Source: an uncultured Solobacterium sp.
GTDB lineage: Bacteria; Bacillota_I; Bacilli_A; Erysipelotrichales; Erysipelotrichaceae
NCBI GenBank assembly: GCA_900546285.1
Contig: URCJ01000016.1
Location: 1 to 36,873 of the forward strand
Direction: 5' to 3'
Length of the DNA stretch: 36,873 bases
Below are positions 15,307 through 22,553 of this stretch, in pieces (within the stretch, counting starts at the first letter, position 1; every line of letters starts with the position of its first letter). The position numbers and the translations under genes were made by a program. The notes under the pieces were generated by a model that saw only the letters and a program-made list of their open reading frames with translations, ran no database searches and was not told the origin of the DNA.

Positions 15307-17355
15307 ATGAAAAAGTTATTAATGGTATTATTAGCTGTTCTTATGGCATTCACACTTGTTGCATGTGGCAAAGATAACAGCGGTAATACAGATGAAGACG
15401 GCGATGATACTCCTACATTCGATGTAAGTTCAGTCGATCTATCTACATTAAAACTATCTGACACTAAGAATCTAGTTGTTCCTGAAAGTAGAGAAATCAA
15501 TACACTAGATTATGTAAGTACTGCTTTACAAGAAGACACTCAATTCAATGTTAACTTCGTTGATGGTCTTGTTGAAACAGACAGATTTGGTAACTATGTT
15601 GGTGCAATTGCTGAAAGCTGGGATCATAATGATGATGCTTCAGTATGGACATTCCACTTAAAGAAGGGTATCAACTGGTCTACAAATGCTGGTGAAGTTT
15701 ATGCTGAAGTAAAGGCTCAAGATTTTGTAACAAGTGCTAGACACGTTGCTGAATTCAAGTCTGCTACAGTTCAAAACTTAAGCGTAATTTCAGGTTTAGC
15801 TGATTATTCTAAGAATGGTGATTATTCTGATGAAGCTTGGGCTAAGGTTGGTGTAAAAGCATTAAACGATTACACAGTTGAATATACATTAGATACTCCA
15901 ACTCCTTACTTCTATACTTCAGTTGAATATATGCCTTTCTATCCAATTAACCAAAAGTTCTTGGAATCAAAGGGTGATGGTTGTAAATTAGGTGATCCAG
16001 ATGTTAACTCTTGTTCATTTGGTTCATTAACACCTGATTCAATCCTATACTGTGGTGGTTTCGTATTAACTGCTGCTGACTCTAAGTCAAAGACAGTTAT
16101 TACTAAGAACCAAAACTATTGGGATGCTGAAAACATTAAGTTAGATTCTGTAACTTATATCTATAATGATGGATCAGATCCATATTCTACTATTAGAGGT
16201 TTTGAACAAAATACTTACGCTACTGCAAGTTTACCTTCTACAAACCCTGAAGTTTATAACGCTTTAGCTAAGAAGTATGCTGGTTATACTTCTACTACAT
16301 TACCTAACTCAAGTGCATTCGGTGTAGTATTCAACATGAACCGTGTTACTTTCGATAACACTAACTACGCTACAGATGAAACTGCAAAAGAACATACAAG
16401 AGCTGCTATCTTAAACAAGAACTTCCGTTTAGCTGTTAAGGCTGCATATGATGTTCCTGCTTATGTTGAAAGCACAAACGCACCAGAAGTTGCTATGGCT
16501 TGTATCAGAAATATCAATGGTGTTTATAACCTAGTTTCTACAAGTGATGGTACTCCTTATGGTAAGTTAATCGAAGAAGCTTATACTGAATTAACTGGCG
16601 AGACAGTTAACTTAACTGATGGTCAATGGCCATGGTTGAGCAAGGAAAAAGCTCTTGCTTACTTGGATGCTGCTGAAGAAGAATTAGGTTTCGAAATTAC
16701 TGCTGAAAACCCAATTCACTTAGATATGCTAACAATTGAAACTTCAGATAGACTAGTTAAGTCTTCTCTATCTATGAAGCAATCTATCGAAGCTAATACT
16801 GATGGTAGAATCGTTGTTGAATTAGTTATGAGAGATGAAAACACAGTTAAGAATATCGCTTATATTACTGAAAACTGGGATGAAGCTGATTTCGATATTT
16901 CTACATTCACTGGTTGGGGCCCTGACTTCAATGACCCTAAGACATTCACTGATATCTATTCTCCAGTTGAAGGTTTCTATATGCATGCTATGGGTCTAAC
17001 TGATGAAGTTTGTTCACCAGATGACTACGGTTCAGATGATGACATTAAGGCACAATTAGGCTTTGATAAGTATCAAGAATTACTAGATACTGCTGATGCT
17101 ATTACTGGTGACTTAGATGCTCGTTACAAAGCATATGCTAAGGCTGATGCTTACTTATTAGCTAACGCTCTTTATATCCCAACAACTATGCAAACTGGTA
17201 CAATGGGTGTTAGAGTAACTCACGCAGTTCCATTCTCAAAGATTTACAGTTTAGCTACTTGTGAAGATAAGTGGAAGGGCTATGAACTACAAGAAGACTT
17301 AGTAACTACAGAACAATATGAAGCTGCTAAGGCTGCTTGGGAAGCTGGCGAATAA
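15307..17355 (+). CDS. oppA: Oligopeptide ABC transporter substrate-binding lipoprotein (OppA/AmiA type)
   Basis: Extracellular lipid-anchored peptide-binding protein of SBP family 5. The 682-residue precursor starts with a lipoprotein signal peptide and lipobox LVAC, Cys20 being the lipidation site. An acidic Asp/Asn-rich linker follows, then the binding domain (ESWDHNDDASVWTFHLKKG is the family core). Its size matches streptococcal AmiA/OppA. The start is the ATG at 15307, 7 bases after GGGAGG; an in-frame TTG at 15286 lies upstream of that site and is unlikely. A hairpin follows the gene and probably raises its mRNA relative to the permease genes. Confidence 0.93.
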   Translation: MKKLLMVLLAVLMAFTLVACGKDNSGNTDEDGDDTPTFDVSSVDLSTLKLSDTKNLVVPESREINTLDYVSTALQEDTQFNVNFVDGLVETDRFGNYVGAIAESWDHNDDASVWTFHLKKGINWSTNAGEVYAEVKAQDFVTSARHVAEFKSATVQNLSVISGLADYSKNGDYSDEAWAKVGVKALNDYTVEYTLDTPTPYFYTSVEYMPFYPINQKFLESKGDGCKLGDPDVNSCSFGSLTPDSILYCGGFVLTAADSKSKTVITKNQNYWDAENIKLDSVTYIYNDGSDPYSTIRGFEQNTYATASLPSTNPEVYNALAKKYAGYTSTTLPNSSAFGVVFNMNRVTFDNTNYATDETAKEHTRAAILNKNFRLAVKAAYDVPAYVESTNAPEVAMACIRNINGVYNLVSTSDGTPYGKLIEEAYTELTGETVNLTDGQWPWLSKEKALAYLDAAEEELGFEITAENPIHLDMLTIETSDRLVKSSLSMKQSIEANTDGRIVVELVMRDENTVKNIAYITENWDEADFDISTFTGWGPDFNDPKTFTDIYSPVEGFYMHAMGLTDEVCSPDDYGSDDDIKAQLGFDKYQELLDTADAITGDLDARYKAYAKADAYLLANALYIPTTMQTGTMGVRVTHAVPFSKIYSLATCEDKWKGYELQEDLVTTEQYEAAKAAWEAGE

Positions 17356-17384
17356 TTAAGTCAAAAGACTAAAAACTAAATATT

Positions 17385-17412
17385 AAAGTAGGCGGCCTAC
17401 GCTGCCTACTTT
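17385..17412 (+). repeat. GC-rich hairpin between oppA and oppB
   Basis: A 9-bp stem AAAGTAGGC / GCCTACTTT encloses a 10-base loop that is itself GC-rich. No T run follows, so it is more likely an mRNA-stabilising or attenuating element than a full terminator. It lies between oppA and oppB, where binding-protein mRNA is commonly kept in excess. Confidence 0.7.
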
Positions 17413-17452
17413 GCCTGTTTAAAAGAATATTGATTAAGGGAGGAAATTTAAA

Positions 17453-18925
17453 ATGGGAAGATATATTTTATCGAGAATTATTAAAGCCATTATTTCAATA
17501 TTCGCTGTTACATCCATAGTTATAGGGATGATTTTTACTCTAATACCTAGAGAAAGAATTTTCGAAAATGATGAAGGGTATCGTAAATTAAAAGGTGATA
17601 ACCGTACTACTTACGTTTATTCAAAATACGATGAGCTTGGTTATCTAGATTATTTATCACTGCAAGATATGTGTAATGCAAAATCAGATGATGTAAATGC
17701 TTGTCTTGTTAATAACAGCGAAGAGAATCTTAGAGTGATTCAAGAATATGAAAACGATGGTTATACTGTTGAATATCTAAGATCTAAGAAGGCTTATGCA
17801 GTTCATGATTACACATTATTGGAGTTAATCGGAAACTATTGGGCTAACTTTATCAAGTTTGACAATAAGAATGCCATCCAAGATGCAAAGAATCCTGACT
17901 TAGAAAGAAAAGTTTATTTTGGTAAGGATACTAATGGTGCACCTGCTATTAAGTGTTCTGGTTGTGAACATGAATATCTATTATATTTTGGTGATGGATT
18001 CCCATTCATTCATCAAAACTGGATTAGATTAAACTTTGGTAACTCTTATCCAACTAATAAGGGTATTCCAACAGTTAAGGTAATCAATCAAGGCCAAGGC
18101 GAACAAGTTAAGAAGGAACAAACTTTCCCAACTGGTGTTACGATGGAGAGTGCTATTAACCAACATACTTGTACCTATAAGTCAAATATTGACCACTTGG
18201 ATGAAAATAAGTTTACAAATCACTATGCAAACTGTGATTCTTATTATTCATCACCATCAATGGTTGGTACTTCATTTAAGTTTGGTATGATCTCACTTGT
18301 TATTGCTTATGTATTAGCTATTCCATTTGGTATTTTAATGAGTAGAAACAAGGACAAGTTCTTTGATAAGTTAGGTATTGCGTTCATCAATATCGTAATC
18401 GCTATGCCATCTCTTGCCCTAATTTTCTTTATAAGAGAAATTGGTGTTAAGTTTGGTTTACCTGATAAGTTCCCAATGCTTGGTTTTAATGATGTAAGAT
18501 CTTATATTGCGCCAATTATTGTATTGTCTTTAATTTCTATGCCATCTTTAATGATGTGGATTAGACGTTATATGATTGACCAATCTACTAGTGATTATGT
18601 TAAGTTTGCTCGTGCAAAGGGTTTATCTCAAAAGGAAATTTTTAATAAGCATATCTTAAAGAATGCTATTATCCCAATTATTAATGGTATCCCTGTAAGT
18701 ATCGTTGCTTGTATCTCTGGTGCGTTCATTACTGAATCTGCATTTGCTATTCCTGGTATGGGTAAGATGCTTCCTCAAGCTATTCAAAAGTTGAATAATA
18801 ATATGGTTGTCACACTTGTGTTCATTTTCTCTGCATTAGCTATTTTCTCTGTGCTTGTGGGTGACCTTCTAATGACAGTTGTCGATCCTCGTATCCAACT
18901 AGCCGCTAAGAAAGGAAAGAAATAA
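17453..18925 (+). CDS. oppB: Oligopeptide ABC transporter permease (OppB/AmiC type)
   Basis: First membrane subunit of the peptide importer. At 490 residues it is far longer than the usual 310. After transmembrane helix 1 (about 9-31) there is an insertion of some 240 residues (32-275), predicted to lie outside the cell, before the five remaining helices. Streptococcal AmiC (about 498 residues) has the same enlarged first loop. The cytoplasmic EAA loop is visible (ARAKGLSQKEIFNKHILKNA), as is the C-terminal family ending GDLLMTVVDPRI. The insertion carries six cysteines (74, 84, 168, 171, 240, 261). A GGGAGG site precedes the ATG; oppC follows after 1 base. Confidence 0.92.
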   Translation: MGRYILSRIIKAIISIFAVTSIVIGMIFTLIPRERIFENDEGYRKLKGDNRTTYVYSKYDELGYLDYLSLQDMCNAKSDDVNACLVNNSEENLRVIQEYENDGYTVEYLRSKKAYAVHDYTLLELIGNYWANFIKFDNKNAIQDAKNPDLERKVYFGKDTNGAPAIKCSGCEHEYLLYFGDGFPFIHQNWIRLNFGNSYPTNKGIPTVKVINQGQGEQVKKEQTFPTGVTMESAINQHTCTYKSNIDHLDENKFTNHYANCDSYYSSPSMVGTSFKFGMISLVIAYVLAIPFGILMSRNKDKFFDKLGIAFINIVIAMPSLALIFFIREIGVKFGLPDKFPMLGFNDVRSYIAPIIVLSLISMPSLMMWIRRYMIDQSTSDYVKFARAKGLSQKEIFNKHILKNAIIPIINGIPVSIVACISGAFITESAFAIPGMGKMLPQAIQKLNNNMVVTLVFIFSALAIFSVLVGDLLMTVVDPRIQLAAKKGKK

Positions 18926-18926
18926 T

Positions 18927-19886
18927 ATGACTGAAGTTAATATTAACGAAATCGATTTAAATGATCCAAAGTTGTTCGAGAAAAAGATTGCTGATGAATC
19001 TAGTTCTGAACACATTGCAGCTCCAAAGTATTCTTATTGGGGATCTGTATGGAGAAACTTCTTCCATAACAAGTTAGCTATCGCTTTATTAGCTGTTGTT
19101 GTTGTTGTCTTCTTATTTGCGTTTATTCAACCTATTTTCTCAGGTTATGACACATTGAAGACTCCAAATATCAATAATAGAGATTTACATTATTTAAGAC
19201 CTTTCCAAAATTCTGAATTCTTCCTAGGTTCAGATGATAAGGGTAATAGCTTATGGGATGCATTATGGGCAGGTACTAAGAATTCATTATTCTTAGCTGT
19301 TATGGCGACATTAATTACTGAATTCTTAGGTGTTGTTGTTGGTATGTTCTGGGGCTTCTCTAAGAAAATTGATGCTGTCATGATTGAAGTTTATAATGTA
19401 ATATCAAATATCCCTACAACACTAATTGCCATGATTTTAGTTTATGCATTGGGTGGAGGTATGAGTCAGTTGATCTTCGCACTATGTGTTACTACATGGG
19501 TTGGTACTGCTTATTTTATAAGAGTCCAAGTTATGATTATTAGAGATAGAGAATATAATCTCGCTAGTAAGTGTCTGGGTACGCCTACATATAAAATAAT
19601 TTTAAATAACATCCTTCCTTACCTGGTTTCTGTTATCATTACTAGCGTTTCAAGAGATATTCCATTATTTATCTCAACTGAAGTTGCTTTATCATACATG
19701 GGCGTTGGTCTAAGCTATAAATATCCTTCACTTGGTAAGATGATTCAAGAGTATTCGCCTTATATGACAAGTGCAGGTTACTTATTCTGGATTCCTGTAT
19801 TTACAGCTGCTGTAATTTCTATTTCTTTATATATTGTTGGTCAAGCACTTGCTGATGCTAGTGACCCTAGAACTCATATGCTATAG
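18927..19886 (+). CDS. oppC: Oligopeptide ABC transporter permease (OppC/AmiD type)
   Basis: Second membrane subunit, 319 residues. A cytoplasmic N-terminus of about 45 residues leads into helix 1 (LAIALLAVVVVVFLFAF). The periplasmic-face block GSDDKGNSLWDALWAGTKNSL is the OppC/DppC signature. The EAA loop is CLGTPTYKIILNNILPYLVS. The protein ends with the usual ALADASDPR motif. Length equals AmiD-type permeases. It lies 9 bases before oppD. Confidence 0.93.
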   Translation: MTEVNINEIDLNDPKLFEKKIADESSSEHIAAPKYSYWGSVWRNFFHNKLAIALLAVVVVVFLFAFIQPIFSGYDTLKTPNINNRDLHYLRPFQNSEFFLGSDDKGNSLWDALWAGTKNSLFLAVMATLITEFLGVVVGMFWGFSKKIDAVMIEVYNVISNIPTTLIAMILVYALGGGMSQLIFALCVTTWVGTAYFIRVQVMIIRDREYNLASKCLGTPTYKIILNNILPYLVSVIITSVSRDIPLFISTEVALSYMGVGLSYKYPSLGKMIQEYSPYMTSAGYLFWIPVFTAAVISISLYIVGQALADASDPRTHML

Positions 19887-19895
19887 AGGTGAATT

Positions 19896-20963
19896 ATGTC
19901 AAAAAATGTAATATTATCTGCTAAAAATATTGAAGTAAAGTTCAAGGTTAGAAATAGAGTTCTAACAGCTATTCGTAATGTCTCTCTTGATTTTGAAGAG
20001 GGTAAAGTTGTTGCCATCGTTGGTGAATCAGGTAGTGGTAAGTCGGTATTCACTAAGACTTTCACTGGTATGATTGATATGAATGGCGAAGTAAGCAATG
20101 GTGAAATTATTTTTGAAGGTAAGAATCTATTAGATAACAAAACAGAAGAAGATTGGTTGAATATTCGTGGTAAGAAGATTGCAACTGTATTCCAAGATCC
20201 AATGACTTCTTTAAATCCTGTTAGAACCATCGGTTATCAGATTTCTGAAGTATTAATTAAGCACCAAGGCATGTCTAAGGAAGAGGCTAAGAAGGAAGCA
20301 ATTTCTCTTATGGCTCGTGTAGGTATTCATAATCCTGAACAAAGATATGATGAATATCCATTCCAATATTCTGGTGGTATGCGTCAAAGAATCGTTATCG
20401 CTATTGCCCTTGCTTGTCATCCTAAGATTTTAATCTGTGATGAGCCTACAACTGCACTAGATGTTACTATTCAAGCTCAAATCATTCATTTGATTAAAGA
20501 CTTGTCTAAGGAATATGGATTCACAACTATCTACATTACACACGACTTAGGTGTTGTTGCTAATGTAGCTGATGTTGTTGCTATTATGTATGCTGGTCAA
20601 ATCATTGAATATGGTAATGTTGATGAAATCTTCTATAATCCTCAACATCCATATACTTGGGGACTACTTTCATCTTTACCACAATTAAGTGATAAGGGTG
20701 ATGAATTGTTCGCAATTAGAGGTACACCGCCTTCATTGTTTGAAGAAATTAAGGGTGATGCTTTTGCACCAAGAAGTGATTATGCACTAGCCATTGACTA
20801 TATCAAGGAACCTCCTTTCTTTAAGGTTTCTGATACTCACTATGCTAAAACATGGTTATTACATCCAAATGCGCCTAAGGTAGAGAAACCTAAGGCTATC
20901 TGTAATCTTCATGAAAAGATTTCAGCATTAACCGCAAAAGGAGGCGTGTATGGCGAACGATAA
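19896..20963 (+). CDS. oppD: Oligopeptide ABC transporter ATPase (OppD/AmiE type)
   Basis: Cytoplasmic ATPase subunit of 355 residues. It has Walker A GESGSGKS, the Q-loop VFQDPMTSLNP, signature YSGGMRQR, Walker B ILICDEPTTALD and the switch histidine in THDLGVV. The C-terminal oligo_HPY domain (NPQHPYTWGLLSSLPQL) marks it as a peptide importer ATPase. The length matches AmiE. Its 3' end overlaps oppF by 14 bases. Confidence 0.95.
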   Translation: MSKNVILSAKNIEVKFKVRNRVLTAIRNVSLDFEEGKVVAIVGESGSGKSVFTKTFTGMIDMNGEVSNGEIIFEGKNLLDNKTEEDWLNIRGKKIATVFQDPMTSLNPVRTIGYQISEVLIKHQGMSKEEAKKEAISLMARVGIHNPEQRYDEYPFQYSGGMRQRIVIAIALACHPKILICDEPTTALDVTIQAQIIHLIKDLSKEYGFTTIYITHDLGVVANVADVVAIMYAGQIIEYGNVDEIFYNPQHPYTWGLLSSLPQLSDKGDELFAIRGTPPSLFEEIKGDAFAPRSDYALAIDYIKEPPFFKVSDTHYAKTWLLHPNAPKVEKPKAICNLHEKISALTAKGGVYGER

Positions 20964-21912
20964 TAAAGAAGTACTATTAGATGTTAAGCATCTAGAAATT
21001 ACTTTCTATCAAAATAAGAAGCGTTTTAGAGCAGTTAAAGACGCTAACTTCCAAATCTTTAAGGGCGAAACTTTTGCCCTTGTAGGTGAATCTGGAAGTG
21101 GCAAGACTACTATTGGTAGATCTATTATTAGATTAAATCCTACTTCAGATGGTGAAATCATCTATAAGGGTAAGAAGATCAATGGTAAGATTTCTAAGGA
21201 AGAGGAAAGAGAAGTTGTTAGAAACATTCAAATGATTTTCCAAGATCCTGCAGCTTCATTAAACGAAAGAGCTACAATTGACTACTGTATCTCTGAAGGC
21301 TTGTATAACTTCAAATTATTTGAAAACGAAGATGATAGAGAAGCTAAGGTAGATAATGCCTTAAAGTCTGTAGGTTTATTGCCCGAACATAAATCAAGAT
21401 ATCCACATGAATTCTCTGGTGGCCAAAGACAAAGAGTTGGTATTGCTAGAACAATGATTATGGAACCTGAATTTATTATTGCCGATGAACCTATTTCAGC
21501 TCTTGATGTTTCTATTCGTGCTCAAGTATTAAACTTAATGAACAAGTTTAAGGAAGAAAGAGGCTTAACTTATATGTTTATTGCCCATGATCTTTCTGTT
21601 GTTCGTTACTTCTCTGATAGAATCGCTGTTATTCATAATGGTCGTATTGTTGAGGTTGCACCAACTGAGGTATTATTCAAGTATCCTTTGCATCCTTATA
21701 CAATTTCATTGTTACAAGCTGTACCAATGCCTGACCCAATTATTGAAAAGAAAAAGGAACTTGTTATCTATGATGATTCAGGTAGAGACTTGTCTGGTCC
21801 TAAGCCTAAGCTTACAGAAATCAGACCTGGTCACTATGTATTCATGAATGATCGTGAAAGACAAGAATATGAAGTTAAGCTTCAAGCTATGGAAAAAGAG
21901 GCTAATGCCTAA
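20950..21912 (+). CDS. oppF: Oligopeptide ABC transporter ATPase (OppF/AmiF type)
   Basis: Second ATPase subunit, 320 residues, pairing with OppD. It has Walker A GESGSGKT, Q-loop MIFQDPAASLNERATI, signature FSGGQRQR, Walker B FIIADEPISALD, the H-loop AHDLSVV and the C-terminal oligo_HPY block (YPLHPYTISLLQAVPMPDP). It begins inside oppD, with an AAAGGAGG ribosome binding site also within oppD, so the two ATPases are translationally coupled. It is the last opp gene; sepF follows after 36 bases with no terminator between. Confidence 0.95.
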   Translation: MANDNKEVLLDVKHLEITFYQNKKRFRAVKDANFQIFKGETFALVGESGSGKTTIGRSIIRLNPTSDGEIIYKGKKINGKISKEEEREVVRNIQMIFQDPAASLNERATIDYCISEGLYNFKLFENEDDREAKVDNALKSVGLLPEHKSRYPHEFSGGQRQRVGIARTMIMEPEFIIADEPISALDVSIRAQVLNLMNKFKEERGLTYMFIAHDLSVVRYFSDRIAVIHNGRIVEVAPTEVLFKYPLHPYTISLLQAVPMPDPIIEKKKELVIYDDSGRDLSGPKPKLTEIRPGHYVFMNDRERQEYEVKLQAMEKEANA

Positions 21913-21918
21913 GCTTTG

Positions 21919-21927
21919 TGCTATCAT
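21919..21927 (+). promoter_or_regulatory. Possible extended -10 promoter of sepF
   Basis: TGCTATCAT matches TG-N-TATNAT and lies 21 bases before the sepF ATG, upstream of an AAGGAGA ribosome binding site. No -35 box is evident. It could give sepF and ileS expression independent of opp. Confidence 0.35.
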
Positions 21928-21948
21928 TATTAAGTAAGGAGAATCTTT

Positions 21949-22344
21949 ATGAGTTTTACTGAAAAAATAAGAGATTTTATAGCTCCAGCTGAAGAAGAAA
22001 ATGAACTAGAACTTACTGAAGAGGAAGCAACTGTTTTAAGTACTTACGAGAAACCCAAGGATGCTACTGTTAGTAAGATTAATTCATCTGCAAATATTGT
22101 GTTGTTTGAACCAAGAAATTTTGATGAGGCTGAGGAAATTGGTAGACACATCAAAAACCATAGAGCTTGTTGTATCAATCTACATAAGATGCCACTTGAA
22201 TATCGTCAAAGAATTATTGATTTCTTGAGTGGTGTTGTTTATGGTGTTGATGGTTCAATCAAAAAAGTCGGTGAGAACGTAATCCTTTGTTCACCAAAGA
22301 ACTTAGGTGTTGCTGGCGACATTAATTTAAATTCACAAGACTAA
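21949..22344 (+). CDS. sepF: Cell division protein SepF
   Basis: Septum-forming protein that polymerises and anchors FtsZ to the membrane in Gram-positive bacteria. The 131-residue protein has an N-terminal helix suited to membrane binding (MSFTEKIRDFIAP), an acidic linker, and the SepF core from about residue 45 (NIVLFEPRNFDEAEEIGRHI, GVVYGVDGSIKKVGENVIL). Length is slightly below the B. subtilis protein (about 150), with a shorter linker. In B. subtilis sepF (ylmF) lies upstream of ylmG, ylmH, divIVA and ileS. Here it lies directly upstream of the ileS T-box, so the intermediate genes are absent from this locus. Confidence 0.93.
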   Translation: MSFTEKIRDFIAPAEEENELELTEEEATVLSTYEKPKDATVSKINSSANIVLFEPRNFDEAEEIGRHIKNHRACCINLHKMPLEYRQRIIDFLSGVVYGVDGSIKKVGENVILCSPKNLGVAGDINLNSQD

Positions 22345-22355
22345 GATTAAGACAT

Positions 22356-22534
22356 GCTTAAATAGGAAATATCAAAGAGAGTCAGTAGGGGTGGAAGCTG
22401 ACATAGGAACTATTTAAGATATCACTTATGAGTTGTAACTAGATCAAAATAGTTACCGTTATTCGCGTTAAGAATTAAGTTAGAAGTAAAGGTGGTACCG
22501 CGCATATTGCGCCCTTTGGTATCACCTTTTTTAT
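22356..22534 (+). promoter_or_regulatory. T-box riboswitch controlling ileS (isoleucine specifier)
   Basis: The leader senses uncharged tRNA-Ile and allows read-through into ileS. The T-box core AAAGGTGGTACCGCG is at 22488-22502; TGGT at 22493-22496 would pair with the tRNA 3' end including discriminator A, as in tRNA-Ile. Stem I begins near 22356, with AGAGAG, a GTCAG/CTGAC helix (22381-22385 and 22397-22401) and a downstream GATATCAC followed by GAG. This matches the layout of known ileS leaders with ATC (22421-22423) as the specifier codon. The terminator overlapping the T-box is listed separately. Exact stem boundaries were judged by eye. Confidence 0.93.
22490..22534 (+). terminator. T-box regulated terminator before ileS
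   Basis: GGTGGTACC pairs with GGTATCACC (one G-U pair), extended by GCGC/GCGC near the loop and followed by a T run. The 5' arm is the T-box itself, so antiterminator and terminator are mutually exclusive. Confidence 0.88.
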
Positions 22535-22553
22535 TTAAAAAAGGAGTTTACAT

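Noticed and set aside
19874..20230. Open frame of 118 codons antisense to oppD
   Set aside because: It overlaps the conserved Walker A region of oppD on the opposite strand and has no promoter or ribosome binding site.
22411..22413. TAT as a tyrosine specifier in the T-box (following GGAAC)
   Set aside because: Although GAAC-TAT resembles tyrosine leaders, alignment with the GATATCAC...GAG segment and the downstream ileS gene favour ATC at 22421-22423.
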